From Roseibium sp. MMSF_3412 (GTDB lineage: Bacteria; Pseudomonadota; Alphaproteobacteria; Rhizobiales; Stappiaceae), in the NCBI RefSeq assembly GCF_030733265.1, contig NZ_JASHJI010000019.1, positions 62,001-126,000 on the forward strand: a stretch of DNA of 64,000 nucleotides, written 5' to 3'. Shown here one piece after another: positions 50,071 to 58,891 of this stretch; within the stretch, counting starts at the first letter, position 1; each line of letters starts with the position of its first letter. Under the pieces are notes generated by a model, which worked only from the letters and a program-made list of their open reading frames with translations, was not told where the DNA came from and made no database searches. Position numbers and translations under genes: made by a program.

Positions 50071-52506
50071 ATGAAATCCCGCACCAAAGTCGTTGTCATC
50101 GGCGGTGGCATAGCCGGTTGTTCGACCCTCTATCACCTGACCCGCGAAGGCTGGAACGACGTCGTTCTTGTGGAGCGCAACGAACTCACCAGCGGCACGA
50201 CCTGGCACTCCGCAGCCCAGGTGACGAATTTCGGAATGAACCAGACTATGGTCGGCCTGAAATCGCATTCCATCCGGCTTTACAAGGAACTCGCCGAGAA
50301 CCCGGAATACCCGATCAACTACCATCACGGCGACGGCGGCATCCGCATGGCCAACACGGAAGCGCAGATGCAGGGCTACCGGCACTTTGCCTCCATGGCC
50401 CGCGGGATGGATGTGCACTTCGAAGTGATCAATGCCGAGGAATGCGCAAGGCGGCATCCATTGGTCTCCACGGACAACCTTCTGGGCGGGCTTTGGGACC
50501 CGCTCGATGGCGACATCGATCCGGCGCAACTGTGCCAGGCACTGGCGTTTCACGCCAGAAAAGCCGGCGCCGAAGTCTACAGGAACACACCCGTTACCGC
50601 ACTGACACAGCATCGGGACGACACCTGGACCGTGCATACCGAACATGGCGACATAGACTGCGACATCGTGGTGAACGCCTGTGGCTACCGGGTCAACGAG
50701 GTCGCGGCGATGATGCAGGTTCATCATCCGGTGGCGTCCATGGAACACCAGTATTTCCTGACGGAGGACATCCCGGAGATCGTTCAGGCGGGGCACCGCA
50801 TGCCGCTCATCCGCTGCCCGATCAGCGACTATTACTGCAGACAGGAGAAAAACGGCCTGCTGATCGGTTTCTACGAGCAGGGCTGCAAGACCTGGGGCAT
50901 GGACGGCATCGATCCGAATTTCGTCAATGCGCTCTGCCCGGACGATCTCGATCGCATCACGGATGTCCTGGAAGGGGCTTTTGCCCGCATGCCTGCGCTG
51001 ATGGAGGCCGGTATCCGGTCGGTGATCAACGGTCCGATCACCTATACGATCGACGGCGCTCCGCTGGTCGGACCCATCCCGGGCAAGCGCAATGCCTTTT
51101 GCATCATCGGGCTGCGCGCCGGGCTCGGCGAAGGCGGCGGTCACGGCTGGCTGCTGGCCCAGCAGATCGTCCACGGCGAAGCCTGCTACGACACGTGGTG
51201 CCTGGACCCGCGCAGGTTCACCGGCCACGCCAATGTGGAGCTGACCGCTCTCAAGGCGATCGAGGATTATCAGAACGAATTCCGTTTCCACTTTCCCCAC
51301 GAGCATCGCCCGGCAGGCCGGCCGGCCAAAACAACACCCCTTACGCCGGTGCTGGCCGCCGAAGGCGCGGAGTTCACGGTGGTGAATGGCTGGGAACGCG
51401 TCGACTACATCAAGCCCGGCGCCGACTTTCACCCCAGCTTGAGCTTCGATTTCGACGAGGCGTTCGACATGGTGAAACGCGAAGTGGAAAACGTTCGGGA
51501 CAATGTCGGCCTGTGCGAGGTCAATGGCTTCAACCGGTTCGAGATCACCGGAGCCGACCGGCATGCCTTCCTTGACAGGCTTGCCTGCGGCGCCGTGCCG
51601 AAACGCGACGGTCGGGTCGGGCTTGGATACCTGCTCAATCATCATGGCCGGATCAAATGCGAGGCAACATTTGCCAATCTGCCCGCCAGTGACCGCGGCC
51701 CGGCCCGGGTGTGGTACGGGTCGGCCGCCGCCAGCGAATCCCACGATATGGACTGGCTGACGGCGCACCTGCGCGACGGCGAGGACGTTGCAATCCGGAG
51801 CCTGACCAACGATCAGACGATCCTTGTTCTCGCCGGTCCGAATGCGCGCAAGGTCCTGTCAGCCTGCACGCGCGGCGACTGGTCCAGGGAGGCGTTCCCC
51901 TGGCTCAGCGTGCGGGAATGTTTCATCGGAATTGCGCCGGCAACCGTGATGTCCGTGAGTTTTTCCGGCGAGCTTGCCTACGAAATTCACGTCCCGAATG
52001 CATCGCTTTACGCGGCCTATCTTGCGATCCGCGAAGCGGGAAAACCGTTCAAGTTGTCTCTCTTCGGCGCTCGAGCGGTCGAGTCCATGCGCATGGAAAA
52101 GGGCTTCTTCCACTGGAAGGCGGACCTCTTGACAGAGTTCGATCCGTTCGAGAACGGTCTCGACCGCTTCGTCAAAATGTCGAAAGGCGATTTTGTCGGC
52201 AAGTCTGCCCTGGAGGCTCTGGCGGCAAAGGGGCCGACGAAGAAGATGGTTACGCTGCAGGTGGAGACGGCCCGCGCACCTGCGCCGGGCGGCGCCTCGC
52301 TGATGCGGAACGGCAAGGTGGTGGGCACAGTCACGTCCGGCGACTGGGGGCACCGGGTGGGCATGAACCTCGCTTATGCCTTTGTGGATCCGGATCTGGC
52401 CGAGGCGGGAACACGGTTGCAGCTCGATCTGTGCGGCGACCTGACAGATGCGACCGTCATTCCTGCCAGCCCTTACGATCCGGATTTCTCGCGCCTGCGG
52501 AGCTGA
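50071..52506 (+). CDS. FAD-dependent oxidoreductase with GcvT domain (dimethylglycine/sarcosine dehydrogenase-like)
   Basis: An 811-residue two-part enzyme. Residues 1-390 are an FAD amine oxidase: VVVIGGGIAG at 7-16 and SGTTWHSAA with H46, the position that binds FAD covalently in dimethylglycine and sarcosine dehydrogenases. Residues about 430-811 are a GcvT-like tetrahydrofolate domain (FSGELAYEIHVP, ARAVESMRMEKG). It would oxidatively demethylate a secondary or tertiary amine and pass the one-carbon unit to folate. The divergent MttB-family gene suggests a betaine-type substrate chain. It ends 12 nt from the convergent RraA-like gene. Confidence 0.88.
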   Translation: MKSRTKVVVIGGGIAGCSTLYHLTREGWNDVVLVERNELTSGTTWHSAAQVTNFGMNQTMVGLKSHSIRLYKELAENPEYPINYHHGDGGIRMANTEAQMQGYRHFASMARGMDVHFEVINAEECARRHPLVSTDNLLGGLWDPLDGDIDPAQLCQALAFHARKAGAEVYRNTPVTALTQHRDDTWTVHTEHGDIDCDIVVNACGYRVNEVAAMMQVHHPVASMEHQYFLTEDIPEIVQAGHRMPLIRCPISDYYCRQEKNGLLIGFYEQGCKTWGMDGIDPNFVNALCPDDLDRITDVLEGAFARMPALMEAGIRSVINGPITYTIDGAPLVGPIPGKRNAFCIIGLRAGLGEGGGHGWLLAQQIVHGEACYDTWCLDPRRFTGHANVELTALKAIEDYQNEFRFHFPHEHRPAGRPAKTTPLTPVLAAEGAEFTVVNGWERVDYIKPGADFHPSLSFDFDEAFDMVKREVENVRDNVGLCEVNGFNRFEITGADRHAFLDRLACGAVPKRDGRVGLGYLLNHHGRIKCEATFANLPASDRGPARVWYGSAAASESHDMDWLTAHLRDGEDVAIRSLTNDQTILVLAGPNARKVLSACTRGDWSREAFPWLSVRECFIGIAPATVMSVSFSGELAYEIHVPNASLYAAYLAIREAGKPFKLSLFGARAVESMRMEKGFFHWKADLLTEFDPFENGLDRFVKMSKGDFVGKSALEALAAKGPTKKMVTLQVETARAPAPGGASLMRNGKVVGTVTSGDWGHRVGMNLAYAFVDPDLAEAGTRLQLDLCGDLTDATVIPASPYDPDFSRLRS

Positions 52507-52518
52507 CGCCTGCAGATT

Positions 52519-53166
52519 CTACAGCCCGAAAACCTCCGTTGCCGGTGTGCCGCTCCTGAGGCCCTTGATCCAGTTGTCTTCAAGAGCCAGTTTCGCACGG
52601 GCATCGTCAAGGCGTGCGCGCGCATGCTCCGGCGGTATGGCAATCAGGCCGTCGCGGTCCCCCATGACAAGGGTACCCGGGTTGATCGTGCACCCGCCGA
52701 AACTGACGGAACCGTTGACTTCACCTGCCTCCGCCCCGACCGGACCGCGCGGCGTGATGCTGCGCGAAAAGACGGGAAAATCAGGCCAGTTCCCCAGAAC
52801 ATCTATGTCGCGTACCGCGCCATCGACCACGATGCCGGCGCACCCTTTTTCCCTCAGGTGACCTCCGAGAATTTCACCGATCATCGCATTGTCCGTCTGG
52901 CCGCCGGCTGCGATCACCAGAACGTCGCCCGGGCACACGTGATCAAGCGCATGAATGACGGCTCCAAAGTCCGGCGGTGAAACGGCCACGGTCAGGGCCG
53001 TTCCCAAAAGGCGCAAGGGTTGGCCGCCGAATGTTTGCGGGCGGATTGCCGGATCGATCTGACAGTCGGGCAAAAGATCAACGGCAATGCTGACGGCGAT
53101 CTCCCGCCAGGCTTCGATTTCTTCGGAGGTCAGCGTCGCCGCTGCGGTGTTGATTGTCACGCTCAT
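52519..53166 (-). CDS. RraA-like/4-hydroxy-4-methyl-2-oxoglutarate aldolase family protein
   Basis: A 215-residue member of the RraA/HMG-aldolase fold. GQTDNAMIGEILGGHLREKG and VVDGAVRDID supply the Gly-rich loop and the Arg-Asp pair that bind metal and substrate in the aldolases. True RraA inhibitors of RNase E share the fold but usually lack the full metal site. ATG 53166 follows AGGAAA; the frame extends 19 Arg-rich codons upstream. It is 53 nt downstream of the mandelate-racemase-like gene and may cleave an oxo-acid formed from its substrate (inference). Confidence 0.82.
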   Translation of the reverse strand: MSVTINTAAATLTSEEIEAWREIAVSIAVDLLPDCQIDPAIRPQTFGGQPLRLLGTALTVAVSPPDFGAVIHALDHVCPGDVLVIAAGGQTDNAMIGEILGGHLREKGCAGIVVDGAVRDIDVLGNWPDFPVFSRSITPRGPVGAEAGEVNGSVSFGGCTINPGTLVMGDRDGLIAIPPEHARARLDDARAKLALEDNWIKGLRSGTPATEVFGL

Positions 53167-53219
53167 GCCGGTTTTCCTGATGCGCCGCGCGCGGCGGCAA
53201 TTTTTTGCCGGGTGTGGGA

Positions 53220-54305
53220 TCACCCGGTCAGTTTCGAAATCGCATTTTCATTCCAGACGATGCCAATGCCCGGCTCGCTCCACGGAACGGTATGACCGTC
53301 TTTCACGGCCGGTGTGCTGGAGAGGAGGGTTCCTGCAACGTCGAACCATTCCAGGATCATGGCGGTCGGTGTCGCATTCAGAAGATGGGCGGAAATCTCC
53401 AGGAAAAGATGGCTCGCGACAGGAACGGATTTCTCCTGCGCAAGTCGGGCCGCTGCCTGCCAGCCGGTGACGCCGCCGATTTTCATGACATCCGGCATGG
53501 CTAAATCAGACGCCTCTGCGGCGAGCGATTTCCGCATATCCGGGAAACCCCACCAGTTTTCGCCCGTCTGAACGGGTGTCCGGATCGCTGCGCGCACGGC
53601 GGCATGTCCGTCGTGGTCGGTCGCGTGAACGGGTTCCTCGATCCACGCAAGGCCCTCGTCGTCGAGCGTCTTCATGCGGCGCACCGCCTCGTCCACCCCG
53701 AACGCCTGATTGAAGTCGGCCGCGACCCAGACCTCCGGCCCAGCAACCTTGCGGATCGCGCGGATCACGGCAACATCGACACCGACGTCGGGATGCCCCG
53801 CCTTGATCTTGAAAGCGCGAAAGCCGCGCTCCAATGAGGTTTCCACTTCCCGTGCGGTTTCGTCCGGCGGCATTTGACCGAGGCTGTCATAAACACGCAC
53901 GGGATCATGGCTGCCCCCGAGCAGCAATGACAGCGGCTTTCCGGCGCGTTTCGCTTCTGCGTCCCACAGGGCCATGTCGATCCCGGCAATCGCCATGGCA
54001 ACCAGGCCCTGATTGCCGATCAGGCGGAACCGTGCATCCAGCAGGGTGTTCGCGGCTGCCGGGACACCGGATTGACCAGACAACCCGTCGATGATGTTCC
54101 GTGTCAGAACCGCAAGAGGCTCAAGCGCCGCAGGCGTATAGGCGAAGATGTAGGCCGAGCCGGTCACGTCATCATTTGACGTGATGTCAATCAGCACCAG
54201 GGGCGCGGCTTCCAGGGTTCCGGACGCGGTCTTGTGCGGAATTGCAAGCGGTGCCAGCACAGGTCTGACGCGGAAACTCGAAATGACGGGATGCGATTCG
54301 CTCAT
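53220..54305 (-). CDS. Mandelate racemase-like protein with the full catalytic set
   Basis: A 361-residue enolase-superfamily protein that aligns with Pseudomonas mandelate racemase at a constant offset of +2: K166/K168 (K164/K166), D197 and N199 (D195, N197), E223 and E249 (E221, E247), D272/H299 (D270/H297) and E319 (E317). The stretches GENWWG, MKIGGVTGW and ISAHLLNATPTA are close to the known racemase. It therefore likely racemises mandelate or a related 2-hydroxy acid. No mandelate dehydrogenase or benzoylformate decarboxylase is visible here. It is 24 nt downstream of the DUF5996 gene. Confidence 0.83.
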   Translation of the reverse strand: MSESHPVISSFRVRPVLAPLAIPHKTASGTLEAAPLVLIDITSNDDVTGSAYIFAYTPAALEPLAVLTRNIIDGLSGQSGVPAAANTLLDARFRLIGNQGLVAMAIAGIDMALWDAEAKRAGKPLSLLLGGSHDPVRVYDSLGQMPPDETAREVETSLERGFRAFKIKAGHPDVGVDVAVIRAIRKVAGPEVWVAADFNQAFGVDEAVRRMKTLDDEGLAWIEEPVHATDHDGHAAVRAAIRTPVQTGENWWGFPDMRKSLAAEASDLAMPDVMKIGGVTGWQAAARLAQEKSVPVASHLFLEISAHLLNATPTAMILEWFDVAGTLLSSTPAVKDGHTVPWSEPGIGIVWNENAISKLTG

Positions 54306-54329
54306 CGGGTTATCCTATGATCAGGCGCT

Positions 54330-55226
54330 TCAGCGGTAAATGTGGTTCAACTCCTCAACGGGCCAGTGCGCCTTATGCGCCGCGCCGTCGTAGAGGCTTT
54401 CAAGGAATGCGGCGATTGCCTCGTCCGGGTCCGCTGCGCTGCGGGCGTCGTCATATTTGAGGATTGCGAGTGCGCCACCGTTCTTGTCCGCCCAGAAGGC
54501 GTTTGCAGGTTCGAGCGGTGCCGCGTTCATTCCCTCCGGCTCCGGATAGGCGTAGCCGTAGAACGCGGCTTCGGGGAAGCTGTCATCACCCGGCCAGAAA
54601 CCGATTGATATGACCTCGTGCGAATAGGCTTCCCTGTCCGACTGTGTCCCGCCTTCGAGCGGATGGGCGCGCCCGGAAAAGCGCGTCACCACCAGATCGA
54701 AGGAATGCCAGTAGAGCTGGACCGGGGTCTGCTTGCCGACGAAGCGGGACCGGTAGCCCTCAAACACGCCCGAGATCGCGCACAGCGCACGCCAGAAGGC
54801 GGACACCGCCGCCGCATCATACGCACGTGGCGCGTCATCTTCCCTGAACGGGATCTTCGACTTGTTGTCATAGGGAACCGCGACAATGCTGACGGTAATC
54901 CCGAGTTCACCCAGATGCGAAAACAGTGTCTCGTAGAATTGCGACACCGTCAGGCCCGGAACCGCAAAAGAGGATCGCCGTCCGTCGTTCCGGCTGACGA
55001 TGACCTCGTGGTCGAACATGTCATAGAGAATTTCAAATCCGCTGTCCTCATAAGGAACCCGTCCCGTCGTCAGGCCGCGCACATGCGGATAGAGAGTGAC
55101 ATGCCACCAGTGGTTCAGCTTGGGATGGGCTTTCAGCCTGATTTTCCCGATGATTTGCAGAAACAGATGGAGCGTATCCCTGGTATCGGACCAGTCAGCA
55201 TAGGGAAGCGGTGGAAGCGTGATCAT
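54330..55226 (-). CDS. DUF5996-family protein, function unknown
   Basis: A 298-residue protein with the family's N-terminal pattern LPPLPYADW-DTRDTLHLFLQI, then NHWWHVTLYPHVRGLTT and FEILYDMFDHEV. The function of the family is not known to me; the fold looks like a soluble alpha/beta protein with no signal peptide or membrane segment. ATG 55226 is preferred over upstream codons because of the conserved LPPLPY start. It precedes the mandelate-racemase-like gene by 24 nt and is probably co-transcribed with it. Confidence 0.7.
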   Translation of the reverse strand: MITLPPLPYADWSDTRDTLHLFLQIIGKIRLKAHPKLNHWWHVTLYPHVRGLTTGRVPYEDSGFEILYDMFDHEVIVSRNDGRRSSFAVPGLTVSQFYETLFSHLGELGITVSIVAVPYDNKSKIPFREDDAPRAYDAAAVSAFWRALCAISGVFEGYRSRFVGKQTPVQLYWHSFDLVVTRFSGRAHPLEGGTQSDREAYSHEVISIGFWPGDDSFPEAAFYGYAYPEPEGMNAAPLEPANAFWADKNGGALAILKYDDARSAADPDEAIAAFLESLYDGAAHKAHWPVEELNHIYR

Positions 55227-55356
55227 CGAGCGGATCTCCTGCCGTTCAGGGCGCGATAGAAACATGTCTTCCATGCACATCTAGATTGTCATCTGCCCGG
55301 GTCCAGATCATGGAAGACTTTTGACAAGGTGTTTTGACGCGACAACCGGGAGAGGA

Positions 55357-56796
55357 TCAGGTCCGACCGGAGCGCGGTGAATGGTGCGCGAGCAACTTCG
55401 CCGTATCCGGCTTGGACCGGTGCCGGCGATCCATGGGTATCTTGCCGACGATCTGCAACTTGATGTCTCCAAGCTGCTGGAGGCGCTCACGCCACAGCTC
55501 CTGATGATGCGCCTCTCCTGCCAGAAACAGGACCGGCGCTCCGTCCGGATCAACGGCAAAGGCCGCCCCGGAAACGCCCGGCCAGAGGCGTGCCGCGATT
55601 TCGATCGCAAAGGCGGAATAGTCCTCGTTCGACGCGCTGTGTCTTCCGAGCAGCCAGAGGCGGCCCTGCTCGTCCAGATGGCCGGCATCGCCTGTGCGGT
55701 GCCAGACAGTCTGGCCTTCGACACGTTTGGTTTCGCGGTCCCGGGCCGGGTCGAGATAACCGCGATTGACATGCGGGCCGGCGACCAGGATCTCGTTGTC
55801 GACGAATTTCAGTGACACTTCGTCAACAGGTGTTCCGACCGGCAGGCCCTTGCCGGACGCTGCGGTATCCCAGTCGGCATCGCTCAGCTCTTCCAGATGC
55901 ACATGGGAAATGGGTTCAGCTTCCGTCGATCCGTAGACCACCGTCAGACCCATGTGCGGGTTGGCATCGAGAAAGCGGCGCGCAACGTCCGGATAAAGCG
56001 GCCCGCCGCCGGTCATCACCCGCTTGACGGATTTTGGCAACCGGGTCCGGAGCAACCGCTCGACGACAACCGGCGGAACCAGAAGCCGTGTTGCCCCGGT
56101 TTCTTCCGCCAGCCGTAAGACCGTGTCCGCAGGCGTCCTGTCATGTCGGCGCAGGTTCCAGTTCGGCATCACCGCAGTGCCGCCATGCCCGATACATGTC
56201 AGGACAAAGGCAGGGAAGGCGACGATGTCGGTCTCGATACCATCACCAGGGGCAATCAGCGGTGCCAGGGCCGTGTGCTGTGCCCGCATGAGGCCATGGG
56301 AGCGCTCGATCGCCTTGGGCAGGCCCGTGCTGCCGCTGGTAAAGGAGATAAGCGCAGGCTCCGGCGGCTCAAGTGTTTCGCAGTGGTCAAGAGAGCCGGC
56401 ATTGAGAGCATCGGGGGACAGTCTCTGCGGAATGCGCCGGGTCTCCGGCAGGAGGCGAGACAGCAGGCCGATTTTCCAGTTCGCAAAGAGTGCCACCGGT
56501 TGCGCGGCGCTTGCGGCATGCCGGAAACCTGCAAGACCCATTGCCGGTTCCGGAAAGACCGCCACCGCACCCAGCCGCCAGAGTGCGGCGAGGCCTGCAT
56601 AAAGACCGATGCCGGGAAAGGTTCCGACGAGCACCCTGTCTCCCTTGCCGATACCCTTTGCGGCAAAAGCTGCCGCCAGGCGCGACGATCTTCTTTCAAG
56701 GTCTGCGTAGCTGATCGCCGTGCCCGACCTGTCGATGATCGCGATGCGTTCGGGATGGTGCCGCGCCTCACGCAGGAAGTCGGTAATGAGATTCAC
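55357..56796 (-). CDS. AMP-forming acyl-CoA synthetase/ligase family protein
   Basis: A 479-residue adenylating enzyme. The P-loop SFTSGSTGLPKA, the A5 motif YGSTEAEP, the A7 motif HRTGDAGHLDEQG and the C-terminal lid with its Lys (DRRHRSKPDTAKL) are all present. It would activate a carboxylic acid as acyl-AMP, then probably acyl-CoA. The RRH-K lid ending also resembles OleC-type beta-lactone synthetases, so lactone formation is an alternative. It is the last gene of the HMG-CoA-reductase/UbiA operon and overlaps the GNAT-like gene by 4 nt. Confidence 0.85.
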   Translation of the reverse strand: MNLITDFLREARHHPERIAIIDRSGTAISYADLERRSSRLAAAFAAKGIGKGDRVLVGTFPGIGLYAGLAALWRLGAVAVFPEPAMGLAGFRHAASAAQPVALFANWKIGLLSRLLPETRRIPQRLSPDALNAGSLDHCETLEPPEPALISFTSGSTGLPKAIERSHGLMRAQHTALAPLIAPGDGIETDIVAFPAFVLTCIGHGGTAVMPNWNLRRHDRTPADTVLRLAEETGATRLLVPPVVVERLLRTRLPKSVKRVMTGGGPLYPDVARRFLDANPHMGLTVVYGSTEAEPISHVHLEELSDADWDTAASGKGLPVGTPVDEVSLKFVDNEILVAGPHVNRGYLDPARDRETKRVEGQTVWHRTGDAGHLDEQGRLWLLGRHSASNEDYSAFAIEIAARLWPGVSGAAFAVDPDGAPVLFLAGEAHHQELWRERLQQLGDIKLQIVGKIPMDRRHRSKPDTAKLLAHHSPRSGRT

Positions 56797-57593
56797 AGCA
56801 GGCGGCCCATCAGGGCATAGCGGCGAAACACGGTGCCGCCGAATTTCCGGCTTTGCGCTTCCGATGCGATCCCGGAGCGCATCAATGCATGGACAACTTC
56901 CGTGAAGCCGAGTTCACCTGACAGGGCGTGAATACGATCCGCCATGGCGCGCCCGGCGCCCGGAACGGTTCCGACATAGGTTTTCAACACGATCGCGCCC
57001 TGTCGCATCGGATCGGGAAACGCGAGGGTCAGCCCGCGCAGGGTTCCGTCCTTGTCGAGGGCACGCAGGATAAAGCGCGGATCGGCATGCGCCAGCAGCG
57101 GCCCGTAGCGCTCCAGGAACATGGTCTGCGGCACAGGTGTGAAAAAAGGCGTCGACCGAAAGCCTTCCATCACAAGTGCATGCGCACCGGCAAGCAGCGC
57201 TTCGGGATCCTTGCCGTTCCAGTTCTCGACCGAGACGCCGGGAACCTTGTCCTCGAAACCACGCGACCCGGGCGTTGCCGTCGCTGAAACATGCAGCTCG
57301 GCGATTTCGAAGCCCGCCTTTTCGTATGCGATGAGATCATCGGGACCACCGGCGGGTTCCATCAGGAATGCCGGGCTGCCGTCCGACCAGGTCTGAAGGC
57401 GGTAGGTCCCCCAGGTCGATCCGTCCATGGGACCGACGACCGCCTCGAACCCCTCGGCGCGCAGCGTCTCGCAGGTCTCCTGCAAATAGGCGGCCCCGCT
57501 TTCAGCATCGGCAAATGCCCCCGTTCCGATTGCGGCTGTACGCATGTCTTTCCAGGCAGGCACATCACGGTAGATCTCTGGCTGCGTCGTCAT
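56793..57593 (-). CDS. GNAT-like acetyltransferase-fold protein
   Basis: A 266-residue protein. The C-terminal half (about 160-266) looks like a GNAT acyltransferase core: ILRALDKDGTLRGLTLAFPD followed by LKTYVGTVPGAGRAMADRI, and an HALM..S-type ending near 230. The N-terminal half has no assignable domain. It may acylate an amine or alcohol intermediate of the operon; this is inferred from fold and position. The start overlaps the kinase-like gene by 4 nt. Confidence 0.6.
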   Translation of the reverse strand: MTTQPEIYRDVPAWKDMRTAAIGTGAFADAESGAAYLQETCETLRAEGFEAVVGPMDGSTWGTYRLQTWSDGSPAFLMEPAGGPDDLIAYEKAGFEIAELHVSATATPGSRGFEDKVPGVSVENWNGKDPEALLAGAHALVMEGFRSTPFFTPVPQTMFLERYGPLLAHADPRFILRALDKDGTLRGLTLAFPDPMRQGAIVLKTYVGTVPGAGRAMADRIHALSGELGFTEVVHALMRSGIASEAQSRKFGGTVFRRYALMGRLL

Positions 57594-58891
57594 GACAGGA
57601 CCTCATAGACATAAACGGGAAGAAGCATCACCAGTGCGGTGATGGCCAGCCGAAGGCCCGGGTTCCGATTGCCCAGGGACTTCGGCCGAAGGACTTCGCT
57701 CAAAAGCGTGACGATCGTGACAATTCCGGCAACCAGCAGCAAGGGGATCTCGGGTTCCCAGCCGATGAAGTTGATGATGTGGGGCAGCAGGAACCAAAAA
57801 ACACAAAGAAACACAGCAGCGGCTGCAGCTCCGCCCGGAATTCGAAAACGGGTACCCCTTAGCGCAAATGCGACATAACCTGACCCGACCGCCGCGAACG
57901 TGGCCGAGTAATAGGCGGCCGCATTATCCCCGAAGACATTGCCAGTCAAAAGCCAGATGACACCGGTCAGAACCAGCGTCGCCACGAAATCCAGAACCGG
58001 TTCGGTGTCCTCGACGGCAGATCTTGCCATCATTGCCGCAAAGAAGGCCATGACCGGCAAAACGGAATTGATCGGGGACGCGGCAATCGTTGACAGGATC
58101 AACGCAACCAGAGCAATTCTGGCCGCGTGCGGTGTCATGCCGACACGCGGCGCATAAACGTGTGCGGCCACAAGAAGTGACAGCCAGACAAGCGTGATGA
58201 CCGCCAGCATGACCGGGGCAGACTCCGACCAGGTTCTCAGGAGCACAAAGATGCCGACGGGAACGAACAGGTTGTCCAGTCCACGCCAGCTGTCGGCCTC
58301 GACATAGGTGGCGAACAGCGCCACGAGGGTCGCGAGCCAGATGACGTTCGCACGCGGGATCCCGGTGCCGAACTGCAAGATGACAACGGCGACGATCCAG
58401 GTCACGACCAGGAAAGTGACACTGCCCTCGACACTCTTGATCCGGTCGTCGCCGCCAAACCTGAGCTGGCCGTATTTGGTGCCGACCAGAGCGGCGGCGG
58501 CATCCGACAGGGTGAGCACGGCAATGGGCAGCGTGTAGAGAGCGGGGTGTCCGGCTGACAGGACAAAAAGCAGCGTCACGGCGACGAGGAACAGAAAGTC
58601 ACCCCAGGAGCGGCGCTGCACGGAATGGAGCGATGCTCCAATACCGTCCGTCGCAACCCCCGGCATGCGCAGCACCAGCAGGGCTGCAGCAGCCAGTGCG
58701 GCAAAGACCAGAAACCCCTCCCGATTGAGCAGAAGCGGCAAAAGCATGGCATGAAGGCCGACGCCGACATGAACCGCCTTGCGCTGGCTTTCAGCGCCGA
58801 TGACAAACCGGCCGGCAATCCGCCGAATGCCCGTTGCCAGCGCGAAGAGTGCGACGACGGAGGCAATGGCGATCAGGACCTGAGCCGTCAA
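57590..58891 (-). CDS. Phytol/dolichol-kinase-like membrane protein (SEC59/VTE5 family)
   Basis: A 433-residue polytopic membrane protein with about 12 hydrophobic segments. The family motif RKAVH (R37, K38, H41) near the first loop and D130 with IKSVEGS (K152-S157) match the CTP-dependent polyprenol/phytol kinases and related CDP-lipid enzymes. It would phosphorylate a long-chain prenol at the membrane. The second half (about 230-433) is an extra membrane domain of unknown role. It overlaps both neighbouring genes by 4 nt. Confidence 0.72.
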   Translation of the reverse strand: MTAQVLIAIASVVALFALATGIRRIAGRFVIGAESQRKAVHVGVGLHAMLLPLLLNREGFLVFAALAAAALLVLRMPGVATDGIGASLHSVQRRSWGDFLFLVAVTLLFVLSAGHPALYTLPIAVLTLSDAAAALVGTKYGQLRFGGDDRIKSVEGSVTFLVVTWIVAVVILQFGTGIPRANVIWLATLVALFATYVEADSWRGLDNLFVPVGIFVLLRTWSESAPVMLAVITLVWLSLLVAAHVYAPRVGMTPHAARIALVALILSTIAASPINSVLPVMAFFAAMMARSAVEDTEPVLDFVATLVLTGVIWLLTGNVFGDNAAAYYSATFAAVGSGYVAFALRGTRFRIPGGAAAAAVFLCVFWFLLPHIINFIGWEPEIPLLLVAGIVTIVTLLSEVLRPKSLGNRNPGLRLAITALVMLLPVYVYEVLS

